64,000 nt of DNA from Sphingobacteriales bacterium (GCA_028288165.1 JAQBOG010000014.1:1-64000), one strand, 5' to 3'; counted from the stretch's first letter, positions 1 to 8,636 are shown. Notes: generated by a model not told the origin, from the sequence alone. Translations and numbers: made by a program.

Positions 1-152
1 GCTTTAACGCAAAAATAAAAGCTTTCCGGTCTGCATTTAGAGGTGTGAAAAATGTTAGCTTCTTCCTTTTTAGACTTTCAAATATTTATGCCTAAAAAAC
101 TAATCCCCCAACTTTTCCGATTGATCCATTATGATTGCATATGTAGTTAAAA

Positions 153-189
153 CAAAAAAACACGCTAATCTGTTGAAAGATAGCGTGTT
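153..189 (-). terminator. Terminator downstream of the tRNA-Glu pair
   Basis: Read on the minus strand, ACACGCTA pairs with TAGCGTGT across a short loop and is followed by a run of T. It lies just after the 3' end of the first tRNA-Glu, so it probably ends the two-tRNA transcript. Positions 1-150 hold nothing I recognise. Confidence 0.7.
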
Positions 190-202
190 AATGTATTAAA
201 TG

Positions 203-274
203 TAGCCCGCAGGGGAATCGAACCCCTATTTCTAGAATGAAAATCTAACGTCCTAACCGGTAGACGAGCGGGCC
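203..274 (-). tRNA. tRNA-Glu (anticodon UUC)
   Basis: The 72-base minus-strand sequence folds as a full cloverleaf. The acceptor strand GGCCCGC pairs with GCGGGCT (one terminal G-U). The anticodon loop is TTTTCAT, giving anticodon TTC (Glu), and the T-arm is AGGGG-TTCGATT-CCCCT. No CCA is encoded. A near-identical second copy lies about 110 bases away, so the two are probably co-transcribed. Confidence 0.95.
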
Positions 275-382
275 ATTTTTTTAATGTTTGGCAAAAATAT
301 TCAAAAAATCCGGATATCAAAATTGATTTTTTGTTTTCTGTAATTTTTAAAGAACTTATCAGATCTCTGTCTGATATTTTTG

Positions 383-454
383 TAGCCCGTAGGGGAATCG
401 AACCCCTGTTTCTAGAATGAAAATCTAACGTCCTCACCCCTAGACGAACGGGCC
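383..454 (-). tRNA. tRNA-Glu (anticodon UUC), second copy
   Basis: Same cloverleaf as the copy at 203-274, with identical anticodon arm and T-loop. It differs in the D-arm and at compensating positions (an acceptor pair changed from C-G to T-A, and one T-stem base). The anticodon is TTC. It is the upstream member of the pair on the minus strand. The spacer (275-382) contains a small hairpin, ATCAGA/TCTGAT, of unknown role. Confidence 0.95.
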
Positions 455-592
455 ATTCCATTAAACATGTCCTAGAACTTGTTCCCTAATTGGGATTGCA
501 AAAGTAGAAGTTTTTAGTGTAAAGTCAATAGCTTTTTGAAAATATTTATTCAATAAAAAATATCCGTTAAAAGCGTGTGATAGGCGTCGATA

Positions 593-1762
593 TTATTTTG
601 TTCCTTGCCTAAAAACTTCTTCACTATTTAAAAGGTAGGCACCGCTAGTAATTACCACTTCGCCTTTTGTTAAGCCTGACTTTATTTCTACAAGGCCATT
701 ACTTTCTGCACCAAGTTCCACCGTTTTTGAAATAAAGTGTCCGTTGGGAATTCTTAACCACACTTTCGGTTTATCGTGTTCTCTTAAAATAGCATCCTCT
801 GGCACTAATAAGCCATTGGCCTGTGAGTTTCTGATCACTACTTGCGCTGTCATTCCTGGTTTAAGTGTCTGATCCGTGTTTGGGATATTCACTCGTAATA
901 AATTGATTTTTGTATCAGATCCGATTTCAGGATATTGAAAGTCAATTTTTGCACGAACCGATTTTCCGGGTAAATCAGGAAAATTTACAGTCACTTCAGC
1001 ATCTGGATTTATGCTTGCAAGTTGTGAGGTATAAAGTTGGATTTGTGCCCAAAGCGTACCAAGATCTGTCAATTCGACTACGGTTCCTCCAGTAGTTACA
1101 TATTCTCCTTCCGAGATATTTAACGTGGTGATATATCCGCTTTCTGTGCTGTAAAAGCTCGTGATAGTGTTCGAACCTTTTGTTTTTGGCAGGTTCTTAA
1201 TTTGTGATTCCGTCATTCCCCATAATAGCAGCTTTGTTTTTGCGCTTTCAATTAGGCTTTTGAAATCAATGATAGAATTGCCTAAAGCTGCCTTTTTTTC
1301 CAATACTGCAACGTATTCCTGCTTTGCGTTGTTCAATTCTTCCGAATACAAATCATATAACTTTGTTCCCTTGGGTACAAAATCGTTCATGTTTTTGAAA
1401 TACAACTTTTCAATACGCCCTGCAACTTTAGCGCTTACAGCATTCGTTTTCGACTGGTCTAAACTTAAAGTAGCATTCAGCAGTATTTCATTTCCAAGGC
1501 TTCCGGTGCCAATCGTGTCTACTTGTATATTCCCCAATTTTATCTGCTGATCGGTCAAAACCATCTCGCCGTTTTGTTGCTGATTGTTAGTAACCGGAAT
1601 TAAATCCATGTGGCAAATTGGGCACTTGCCGAATTCATCTTCTAAAATATTCGGGTGCATGGAGCAAGTGTACTTCACATTTGCAACAACTGGTTTTTTT
1701 TTGATATTCCCTTTGCAGGATATCAGAAATACTGCGATAAACATTATTAAAATGTACCTCAT
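593..1762 (-). CDS. Efflux RND periplasmic adaptor (CusB type) with N-terminal metal-binding module
   Basis: This is a membrane-fusion protein of 389 residues that links an inner-membrane RND pump to an outer-membrane channel. The N-terminus has a lipoprotein signal ending LISC at Cys16, so it should be lipid-anchored. Residues 31-57 form the small heavy-metal-binding module (YTCSMHP, then CPICHM) found on CusB-like adaptors and copper chaperones. The rest matches the HlyD/CusB core: the 'KVAGRIEKLYFKN' lipoyl region, an alpha-hairpin near 140-190, and beta-barrel segments with 'LKPGMTAQVVI'. It follows the second adaptor gene by 2 bases. Two different adaptors in one operon is unusual; they may form a mixed hexamer or be alternatives. 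The metal is inferred as Cu/Ag from the pump. Confidence 0.9.
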   Translation of the reverse strand: MRYILIMFIAVFLISCKGNIKKKPVVANVKYTCSMHPNILEDEFGKCPICHMDLIPVTNNQQQNGEMVLTDQQIKLGNIQVDTIGTGSLGNEILLNATLSLDQSKTNAVSAKVAGRIEKLYFKNMNDFVPKGTKLYDLYSEELNNAKQEYVAVLEKKAALGNSIIDFKSLIESAKTKLLLWGMTESQIKNLPKTKGSNTITSFYSTESGYITTLNISEGEYVTTGGTVVELTDLGTLWAQIQLYTSQLASINPDAEVTVNFPDLPGKSVRAKIDFQYPEIGSDTKINLLRVNIPNTDQTLKPGMTAQVVIRNSQANGLLVPEDAILREHDKPKVWLRIPNGHFISKTVELGAESNGLVEIKSGLTKGEVVITSGAYLLNSEEVFRQGTK

Positions 1763-1764
1763 AA

Positions 1765-3012
1765 CTATTGTTTTACTTTAATGAAGCTTTCACTATCCAT
1801 TAAATACTGACCATTTTGAGCAACTAAATCAGTAGCCGATAAACCTTTTATAATTTCAATTTTACTTGACGTCTTAATCCCGGTTTCTACTCTTTGAACT
1901 TTAAATCCGTCCCTATCTTTTAGAAGAACTATTTGAGAGTTACCCAAAAAAACAACTGCATCGCTAGGCAACCAGCTCGTAGAAGGTGTGTTAATACTTA
2001 ATGTTGCTTTTAATTGGCTGCCTACCGGGATGTGAGGATGCTCATTATCAAAATTCACCCGGGCGGTAATAGTTTTGTTTTCTTCGCGGATAATAGGCTC
2101 AATAAAATTGATGAATCCTGTAATTGCTCTTTGAGGTTTCACTTCTGAATAAATCTGAACAGGTGTTCCTTTTTTTACAAATTTTTGTTGCTTGGGATTT
2201 ATTTGGATCAAGGCCCATAAATGATTTGGATTATAAACAGAGAACAGTACCTGACCAGCATTTATATACATTCCCTCCTTAATAGAAAACTGTTGCATGC
2301 CTTGATTTGAAGGCATAACAACATTACTTTCATTCTTTTCTATTTCATGGATGTGTCCGTTATAATTACTGTAAAGAGGGGCGCTAAATACGGTTTTGCC
2401 TGTGCGGATGAGTTGATTGATGTTAGCTTGGGATAAACCCAATAATCTTAACCTTTCTTTTGATGCCTGTATTAACGATTGGTTTGCAGCATCGTTTCTT
2501 ACCACATACAATAAATTCTGTTGTGCCGTAAGCAGCTCCGGACTGTAAATGTCCATCACTTTTTGCCCCTTCATCACATCTTGAAAATTATAGCGCATGT
2601 ATAATTTTTCTATCCTTCCGGAAATCTTTGCGGAGATGGTTCCGTTGTATTGGGTATTATAAGCTGCCGTTCCTAAAGCTTCGATGGTTATTTGCTCGCT
2701 TCCATAAGTTGGGCTGATAACTGGAATGGAAGATATAACATAAGAATTAGTTGGCTTTAACAACGTTCCCAAGCTTACAGAATCTTGAGTCTTTACAGTT
2801 GTAGAAGCTCCTTGTTTAACCAAAGCCATTCCGCAAATTGGACAATCACCAGGTTTGTCTCTTTTAATTTGAGGATGCATAGGGCATGTATACACATCAT
2901 TATGAATGTGTTCTGTGGATGTTTGATTTTCCTGAGCCTTATTTTTATTCCGGGTACATGAAGCAAACAGCAAGGGAAGTAATAAGACCGAAATTATTTG
3001 GATGTATTTCAT
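1765..3012 (-). CDS. cusB: Efflux RND periplasmic adaptor (CusB), with N-terminal metal-binding module
   Basis: CusB-family adaptor of 415 residues. A lipoprotein signal ends LFASC at Cys19. Residues 41-65 are the metal-binding module (YTCPMHP ... CPICGMALV), the canonical form with all Cys, His and Met ligands. The core follows family order: 'AKISGRIEKLYMRY' lipoyl half, hairpin, a second lipoyl half, then a barrel with 'VPVGSQLKATL'. It sits between the TolC-type channel gene (3112-4371) and a second adaptor that begins 2 bases after its stop. It should carry Cu(I)/Ag(I) or gate transfer to the CusA-like pump. The symbol is assigned by family and context only. Confidence 0.9.
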   Translation of the reverse strand: MKYIQIISVLLLPLLFASCTRNKNKAQENQTSTEHIHNDVYTCPMHPQIKRDKPGDCPICGMALVKQGASTTVKTQDSVSLGTLLKPTNSYVISSIPVISPTYGSEQITIEALGTAAYNTQYNGTISAKISGRIEKLYMRYNFQDVMKGQKVMDIYSPELLTAQQNLLYVVRNDAANQSLIQASKERLRLLGLSQANINQLIRTGKTVFSAPLYSNYNGHIHEIEKNESNVVMPSNQGMQQFSIKEGMYINAGQVLFSVYNPNHLWALIQINPKQQKFVKKGTPVQIYSEVKPQRAITGFINFIEPIIREENKTITARVNFDNEHPHIPVGSQLKATLSINTPSTSWLPSDAVVFLGNSQIVLLKDRDGFKVQRVETGIKTSSKIEIIKGLSATDLVAQNGQYLMDSESFIKVKQ

Positions 3013-3017
3013 TGATG

Positions 3018-3049
3018 GAGATTTGAGATATGAGACAATAGATTTGAGG
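3018..3049. repeat. Short degenerate TGAGATTT repeat
   Basis: Intergenic run made of GAGATTTGAGATATGAGAC followed by ATAGATTTGAGG, which is imperfect copies of a TGAGATT heptamer. A related block lies between atpA and atpG (34879-34954). No coding potential. Confidence 0.6.
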
Positions 3050-3111
3050 CATAGTGTGCTGCTCCGTTAACATCTGAATACTGTTTGGTGTAATCATGAT
3101 TTTGCATAAAG

Positions 3112-4371
3112 TTATTTCCTTTCCAAGATGCGGTCTAATGCAACTTGTAGATTCAAAAGCTGTGCTACCTGATCAAGGTATTCTAGCTGTGTCATATTTA
3201 ATGTTTCCCAAGCCTCGTTTAAAACGGATAGTTCTTCTGTGTTTTGTTCGTAAGCGATTTGAGTAGTCTGGAAATTTTTGCGGAGTGCTGGTAATATGTT
3301 TGTTTCATACAATTTCAATTGTTTCTTCTTCATCACAATTTGACTAAGAGTTCCGCTTGCTTCTCCATTAGCTCTATTTAAAATCAGTTGTTTTTGTTGC
3401 GATAATGCCTCCGATTTCCATTTTAAGCTTTCAATGTTTGCTTTTTGTGTCCGAGTTGACCACCGAACTGGAATCCTAACCATTCCCATCAATGTGTATT
3501 GCATGGGAGTGCCACCAAAACCAAACATGTGATCGTAACGCATACCGAATTCAGGTTTTAGTTTTGACAGTTCTACGGATTGCTGAAGTGCTGTCAATTT
3601 GATTTCCTGGTCAACAGCTTTGATATCGCTTCGGGAGTTTGACAAGATTGCACTATCAATAATATTATCTGAATAGTCTTTTAATACATAACTTGTATCA
3701 ATGTCTAAGCTTTGAAATTGATTACGGTTCATTAATGTATTTAAACTAATGCGTTTTTGTGAAAGGTCATTGTCGATTTCTAAACGCATTTTTTGAATGG
3801 TACCAAGCGATGCTTTTGTCTTATAATAAGCATTCAGCTTGCCCAAACCATTTTTATACCTGATCTCGGTACTTTGAATCATGAATTGCAAGAGCTTTTC
3901 ATTTTGATCAAGAATTTTTGATTTTTTCTTTAAGATGAGCCAGTCAAAGTAATTTGATTTTGCAGTAGCATATAGTTCATTAAGCGCTGAATTTTTTCGT
4001 TCCTGCTCTACCGATGATTCTGCAGATAGATAAGCAGTTTCTGCGTTTTGCAAGCTTCTATTCGGGATCATTTGCTCTGCCGAAATCATGTATTGCCCCA
4101 TTCCTGTGCTACCATCAGCCATTCGTTTCCATAAGGATGGGTTATAAGGTGCCATATACAAACCGGTCCCAAGTTGAGGTGGCATCCAGTTTTTAGCTCC
4201 TTTTGCCGCTTCATCCATAGAACGAATATTGGCCTCACTTACTTTTAGTTCTGGATTTTGAGTTTCTATTTGTTGAAGGATTTGGGAAAGCGTTAACTTA
4301 TCCTGTGCCCGAACTTCGCTGATTAACAAGAGCAAAGCGGTTATTGAAATCGCTATTTTAATCTTTTTCAT
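3112..4371 (-). CDS. TolC-family outer-membrane efflux protein (CusC role)
   Basis: Outer-membrane channel component of the copper RND system, about 419 residues. I place the start at 4371, where the protein opens with MKKIKIAISITALLLLISE, a clear Sec signal peptide ending VRAQ. The open frame continues upstream to 4545, but those 58 codons run through the structured repeat at 4416-4511 and do not look like protein. The mature part shows the two long helical repeats of OEP proteins ('LRSMDEAAKGAKNW' early, and a second half containing 'RIPVRWSTRTQKANIES'), rich in Gln, Lys and Leu. It lies between the pump and adaptor genes on the same strand. Family assignment is firm; substrate is by context. 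Confidence 0.88.
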   Translation of the reverse strand: MKKIKIAISITALLLLISEVRAQDKLTLSQILQQIETQNPELKVSEANIRSMDEAAKGAKNWMPPQLGTGLYMAPYNPSLWKRMADGSTGMGQYMISAEQMIPNRSLQNAETAYLSAESSVEQERKNSALNELYATAKSNYFDWLILKKKSKILDQNEKLLQFMIQSTEIRYKNGLGKLNAYYKTKASLGTIQKMRLEIDNDLSQKRISLNTLMNRNQFQSLDIDTSYVLKDYSDNIIDSAILSNSRSDIKAVDQEIKLTALQQSVELSKLKPEFGMRYDHMFGFGGTPMQYTLMGMVRIPVRWSTRTQKANIESLKWKSEALSQQKQLILNRANGEASGTLSQIVMKKKQLKLYETNILPALRKNFQTTQIAYEQNTEELSVLNEAWETLNMTQLEYLDQVAQLLNLQVALDRILERK

Positions 4372-4415
4372 TTTGTAAAATCGTTTTCTACAATCCTTTA
4401 GAAGAGTTGCTAGGT

Positions 4416-4511
4416 GCGTTAGGGATAGCAGTGAAAATCCTTTTTTGTGGTCGTCGGAAAGAGGGGAGGGAAGACAAAAAAGATTGCAACGAATAGCCCG
4501 CCCGAACGCCC
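4416..4511 (+). repeat. Structured interspersed repeat, copy 1
   Basis: A 96-base member of a four-copy family. It begins GCGTTAGGGATAGCAGTGAA and ends GCCCGCCCGAACGCCC. Outer bases GCGTT pair with AACGC. The central arm pairs TTTTTTGT with ACAAAAAA around a GC-rich loop. It lies inside the copper operon between the pump and channel genes. Other copies: 24489-24568, 38870-38947, 62167-62263. Confidence 0.85.
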
Positions 4512-4549
4512 AAAACTTATTTGATATCACCTTTAGCTTCCTCATTAAA

Positions 4550-6511
4550 TCAGTGTTTAGTTTCTAATACTTCCAGCTTGCCGAGCTTTTTCAATTCATA
4601 TTCTTTGGTCATTAAAAATATAATGGGCGTTACCAGCAAAATGTGGATGGACGAGGTCAGAACGCCGCCGATCATGGGTAGAACAATTGGGATCATGACG
4701 TCGCTGCCAGCGCCGGTACTCCATAAAATTGGAACGAGTCCGAATAAGGATACGCAAACAGTCATCAACTTGGGCCGAAGTCGCTTTGCTGCTCCCTCGA
4801 TTACATATTCTTGTAGATCGTCTCTGGTTATGTTTTCGGATGAATTGCCTTTTAAGGCCACCAATTGCTGCATGGCATCATTCAGGTAAATCACCATGAC
4901 GATTCCGGTTTCAACTGCCAAACCAAACAAGGCAATAAAACCGACTGCTACTGCTACAGATAAGTTGACGCCCCAGAAATACACCATAAAGGCGCCTCCA
5001 ATGAGTGCAAATGGTATGGATATGAGGCTGAAAAAAGCTTCTCTGACCGAATGAAATGCGAAATACATGCAAGCGAATATGATCACTAACACAATTGGAA
5101 TAATTAGCTTCATGGTTTTTTCGCCCCGGATTAAATTTTCATATTGACCGCTCCATTCTATAAAATAGCCTTTTGGCATGAATTGAATCATGTTATCTAA
5201 TCGCTTCCTGGCGTCTTCCACAGTACTGCCCAAATCACGCTCACGAACGTTGAATAAAACGGTTCCGCGTAATAAAGCGTTTTCAGAATTGATCATCGGA
5301 GGGCCTTCTGATAGTTTGATATCTGCAACGGCTTCCAGCGGAATGGGGCCAAAACCGTCTGTTTGAACCTGCAATCTTTTAATGGCTGTTAGGCTATTTC
5401 TAAACTCTTGACCGAACCGGGCATTTACAGAAAATCGTTGTCGGCCTTCAATAGTTGTGGTCAGTTTCATCCCGCCAAGGGCAGTTTCAATTAAGGTATT
5501 TACATCGTCAACCGTTAAGCCATATCGCCCAATCTCTTCCCGTTTTATAGCAATATCGAGGTATTTACCACCTGTAATTGGTTCTACATACAAATCTTTT
5601 ACACCTTCAATTCCTTCGAGCTGTCGACGAACCTGTTGTGCAAACGCATTAATAGTATCGAGGTTTTGACCATATACTTTTAAGCCCACATCTGTACGAA
5701 TGCCAGTGGAAAGCATGTTGATCCGGTTAATGATGGGTTGTGTCCAACCGTTAACTACCCCAGGTATTTGAAGTTTATCATTTAGTTCGTTGATAATATC
5801 GTTCTTGGTTTTTCCTTCCCGCCATTCGGCCTTAGGCTTCAACATCACGATCGTTTCGATCATGCTAATAGGTGAATTATCAGTGGCTGTATTTGCCCGA
5901 CCAGCTTTGCCTAAAACATGACTTACTTCTGGCACCGTCTTGATAATCTTATCTTGAACCTGTAAAATGCGTTTCACTTCAGAGTTTGACACGTCAGGTA
6001 AGGTAACCGGCATAAATAAAATGGAGCCTTCATCAAGCGGTGGCATAAATTCGCGACCTAAACTTAAAAGCAAAGGGATACTGATTAACAAGGCCAGGAT
6101 ATTAATACCGATAGTTGTTTTGCGCCATTTTATACAGCTTCTGATAAGGGGCTCATACCAACCTTCCAACTTTCGGTTAACCGGATTTTCATGTTCTGAC
6201 CGGAAACGACCTTTCATGAAAATGGAAATTAAAACCGGCGCAAGTGTAATCACCAATATGGCATCAACCACCAGGATGAAAGTTTTGGTGTATGCCAATG
6301 GTCCGAATAATTTACCTTCCTGACCTGTGAGTAAAAAAACTGGTAAGAACGAAGCAATGATAATCACAGTCGAGAAGAAAACTCCACGTGATACTTGCTT
6401 ACAAGCACTAGCTATGATGTTTAAGCGAATACCTTCCGGGATTTTTAAGTAACCATCTTCTTTTCCACTTGGTGATGGTCTGGATGTGAATATATTGAAG
6501 AATTTCTTCAT
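4550..6511 (-). CDS. cusA: CusA-type copper/silver RND pump, C-terminal part
   Basis: 653 residues covering roughly the last 60% of a CusA/CzcA-family heavy-metal RND permease. It begins in the cytoplasmic loop after TM4 and continues through TM5-TM12 and the second porter half. Three methionines that line the CusA periplasmic metal site appear conserved by motif: 'NMLSTG', 'LGGMKL' and 'PPMINSEN'. This supports Cu(I)/Ag(I) over Co/Zn/Cd. Its ATG overlaps the stop of the N-terminal part as ATGA (6508-6511). A -1 shift in the A6 run just before would join the two parts into one pump of about 1,080 residues, the usual family length. The gene is therefore either a translationally coupled split pump or a one-base indel in a single cusA. 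Confidence 0.88.
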   Translation of the reverse strand: MKKFFNIFTSRPSPSGKEDGYLKIPEGIRLNIIASACKQVSRGVFFSTVIIIASFLPVFLLTGQEGKLFGPLAYTKTFILVVDAILVITLAPVLISIFMKGRFRSEHENPVNRKLEGWYEPLIRSCIKWRKTTIGINILALLISIPLLLSLGREFMPPLDEGSILFMPVTLPDVSNSEVKRILQVQDKIIKTVPEVSHVLGKAGRANTATDNSPISMIETIVMLKPKAEWREGKTKNDIINELNDKLQIPGVVNGWTQPIINRINMLSTGIRTDVGLKVYGQNLDTINAFAQQVRRQLEGIEGVKDLYVEPITGGKYLDIAIKREEIGRYGLTVDDVNTLIETALGGMKLTTTIEGRQRFSVNARFGQEFRNSLTAIKRLQVQTDGFGPIPLEAVADIKLSEGPPMINSENALLRGTVLFNVRERDLGSTVEDARKRLDNMIQFMPKGYFIEWSGQYENLIRGEKTMKLIIPIVLVIIFACMYFAFHSVREAFFSLISIPFALIGGAFMVYFWGVNLSVAVAVGFIALFGLAVETGIVMVIYLNDAMQQLVALKGNSSENITRDDLQEYVIEGAAKRLRPKLMTVCVSLFGLVPILWSTGAGSDVMIPIVLPMIGGVLTSSIHILLVTPIIFLMTKEYELKKLGKLEVLETKH

Positions 6512-7791
6512 GATTTTTTGTTTTCAGGATTATTTTGCCACTCTGAAAGTTTACGATATGAGTTTTCTGACATGATTATCCCGTTGTCTACGATGACCCC
6601 AATAGCCAGTGCAATACCCGTTAAGGACATGATATTTGATGACACACCAAATGCGTTTAACAGAATAAAGCTGATTGCAATTGTGACCGGGATTTGGATG
6701 ATGATGCTTAAAGCACTTCGCCAATGGAAAAGGAATAGGATCACTACCAAGCTTACGACGATGATTTCTTCCAGCAGTTTTTCTTTGATAGTTTTGATGG
6801 CCGCTTCTATCAGCGTGCTGCGATCATAAGCTATATTGAACGAAACACCTTCGGGAAGACCTTTCTGCACTTCGCCCATTTTTAGTTTAACGGCTTTAAT
6901 TACGTTATCTGCATTTTCACCATACCGCATTACTACGATACCGCCTACAGCTTCACCTTCACCATTTTCATCAAAAATTCCCAGTCGCAAATCGCCTCCC
7001 ATTTGTATGGATGCAACATCTTTGATTAGTACTGGTATGCCTTTGTTGTTGGCTACTGCGATATTTTCGAGATCGGTTTTGTTTTTGATATAGCCAAGAC
7101 CTCGGATGATATAGGCCTGATCGCTCATTTCAAACTTTCGCCCGCCAACGTCATTGTTATTTGCCTTTACTTTCTCCATCACATCCCGCATGGAAACATT
7201 ATAATATTGAAGCTTCAAGGGGTCTATGACTAACTGATATTGCTTTTCGAAACCTCCGAATGATGCTACCTCGGAAACACCGGGAACCGTTTGAAGGGCT
7301 AATTTGATATACCAATCCTGTAAAGCTCGTTGCTCACCCAGATCCATTTTTTTTGCATCCAGCGTATACCAGAATATATGGCCTACACCGGTACCATCTG
7401 GCCCAAGTGTGGGTGTAATGCCATCTGGAAGCAAGCGTTGGGCATAATTAAGGCGTTCGAGTACACGGGTTCTTGCCCAATAAATATCTGCGTTATCTTC
7501 GAAGATGATATAAACGAAACTCATTCCGAACATGGAGGTACCTCGAATATTTTTCACTTTGGCAATTCCCTGCAGGTTGCTCACGAGCGGATAAGTAACC
7601 TGATCTTCGATTACCTGGGGACTTCTGCCCATCCACTCTGTGAAAACAATAACCTGATTCTCTGAAAGATCTGGAATTGCATCAATGGGATTTTCACTAA
7701 CGGCATAAACTCCCCATGCAAATAAAATGACGGCGCTTACCAGGATGATAAACCGGTTTCGTAATGAAAAATCAATGATAGAAGGTATCAT
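6508..7791 (-). CDS. cusA: CusA-type copper/silver RND pump, N-terminal part
   Basis: 427 residues corresponding to the N-terminal 40% of CusA: TM1 ('FIILVSAVILFAWGVYAV'), the first periplasmic porter half, and TM2-TM4. It includes the proton-relay Asp in 'AIGVIVDNGI' (the position known as D405 in E. coli CusA). It ends with a hydrophilic tail 'NNPENKKS' in the loop where the C-terminal frame takes over, with an ATGA overlap. The metal-binding lipoprotein gene lies 4 bases upstream, so translation is probably coupled along the operon. If it is a true split, both halves must co-assemble. If it is an indel, this fragment alone cannot transport. Confidence 0.88.
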   Translation of the reverse strand: MIPSIIDFSLRNRFIILVSAVILFAWGVYAVSENPIDAIPDLSENQVIVFTEWMGRSPQVIEDQVTYPLVSNLQGIAKVKNIRGTSMFGMSFVYIIFEDNADIYWARTRVLERLNYAQRLLPDGITPTLGPDGTGVGHIFWYTLDAKKMDLGEQRALQDWYIKLALQTVPGVSEVASFGGFEKQYQLVIDPLKLQYYNVSMRDVMEKVKANNNDVGGRKFEMSDQAYIIRGLGYIKNKTDLENIAVANNKGIPVLIKDVASIQMGGDLRLGIFDENGEGEAVGGIVVMRYGENADNVIKAVKLKMGEVQKGLPEGVSFNIAYDRSTLIEAAIKTIKEKLLEEIIVVSLVVILFLFHWRSALSIIIQIPVTIAISFILLNAFGVSSNIMSLTGIALAIGVIVDNGIIMSENSYRKLSEWQNNPENKKS

Positions 7792-7795
7792 TTGA

Positions 7796-8077
7796 TTAGT
7801 TGCTTTTATTGAGATGTTCTAGGCTGTCCGTTAATACGGCGGCACTATCCGGTAGCTGGGATGTTTCATTTTTCACTAAGTCCATTCCGCATTTAGGGCA
7901 TTTGCCTGGCTTATTACTGGTTACTTCCGGATGCATGGTACAGGTGTATGTTGCTGCGGTTAATGAATGGGAAGCCGAATCTGTAGAAGTGGCTTCAGTG
8001 GGCTTAGATGTTTGATTGCAAGCAGAAACGATTGCAAACAATGCGATAGCAATAGCTGAATGAAATAGGGTTTTCAT
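7796..8077 (-). CDS. Small heavy-metal-binding lipoprotein
   Basis: A 93-residue protein, the first gene of the efflux operon. The lipoprotein signal ends IVSAC at Cys20, followed by a Ser/Thr-rich linker. Residues 44-69 are the heavy-metal-binding module (YTCTMHP ... CPKCGMDLV), the same module fused to both adaptors downstream. A periplasmic, membrane-anchored copper chaperone that hands metal to the adaptors is the most likely role. The stop is 4 bases before the pump start. The upstream gap to 8252 holds only a short AGCTGAT repeat. Confidence 0.85.
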   Translation of the reverse strand: MKTLFHSAIAIALFAIVSACNQTSKPTEATSTDSASHSLTAATYTCTMHPEVTSNKPGKCPKCGMDLVKNETSQLPDSAAVLTDSLEHLNKSN

Positions 8078-8212
8078 GTTAAGGATTTTGGTTGTAGATA
8101 GGTTTAGGCTAATAGCAAAAAGACTAAAGCTTAAGCTGCATAGCGATTAACCGAAAACGTTCGATAAGATTTAATTAGTAATATGGAATGCGAGCAAAGG
8201 GTTGCTATAAGT

Positions 8213-8245
8213 GCTGATAGCTGATTGCTCAAAGCTGACAGCTAA
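8213..8245. repeat. Short degenerate AGCTGAT repeat
   Basis: Intergenic run GCTGATAGCTGATTGCTC followed by AAAGCTGACAGCTAA: imperfect repeats of AGCTGAT with partial dyad symmetry. It lies just downstream of the HYC_CC_PP gene on the minus strand. Confidence 0.5.
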
Positions 8246-8252
8246 TGAAAAA

Positions 8253-8636
8253 TCAGATTCTGTAGGTACAGTTTAATATATAGGAGGGAGTACTCTGATA
8301 TTTGGGAGGACCCTTTATTAAATAGGAAATATAATCGGTAACAGAAATAGAATCAAAGGAGAATACACTAAATACTGGTAAAAATGCTAGTTCCTGAAAC
8401 TTAGCATCAATCGTTACCTTTTCAGAAGAAACATGGCTGTCTTTAATTTTAAAAGATTCCTTTTCATTTTTGCAACAGCCGGCTGCTTTTGTGTCTTTTT
8501 CAGCCCGAAGGTGATCTGGATTAGCTACGAAACTAACCGACTCTAACTTACCACAGCAGTAGAACTTGTTCACAGCCAATCCGACAACGGAAAGGGTATA
8601 AATAAAGATCAAAAATATAGCTGCTGATTTTTTCAC
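8253..8636 (-). CDS. HYC_CC_PP family protein
   Basis: A 127-residue protein with an N-terminal hydrophobic signal or anchor (MKKSAAIFLIFIYTLSVVGL). It then shows the three motifs after which the family is named: an aromatic-Tyr-Cys-Cys motif (FYCCG), a paired Cys (GCCKNE) and a Pro-Pro near the C-terminus (KGPPKY). These proteins occur in Bacteroidota, often beside copper or heavy-metal transporters. The function is unknown, but the Cys pairs and the neighbouring Cus-like operon suggest periplasmic metal binding or sensing. It lies 175 bases upstream of the efflux operon on the same strand. Confidence 0.8.
   Translation of the reverse strand: MKKSAAIFLIFIYTLSVVGLAVNKFYCCGKLESVSFVANPDHLRAEKDTKAAGCCKNEKESFKIKDSHVSSEKVTIDAKFQELAFLPVFSVFSFDSISVTDYISYLIKGPPKYQSTPSYILNCTYRI

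Noticed and set aside
153-454. Tandem tRNA region as a possible CRISPR-like repeat
   Set aside because: Only two copies, both folding as tRNA-Glu, with no spacers or cas genes.
165-461. 98-codon minus-strand frame with an internal repeat
   Set aside because: It is the translation of the two tRNA-Glu genes and their spacer; the repeated peptide simply reflects the duplicated tRNA.
4372-4545. N-terminal extension of the TolC-family protein upstream of the signal peptide
   Set aside because: The extra codons run through structured repeat copy 1 and place a signal peptide 58 residues inside the protein; start 4371 is far more plausible.
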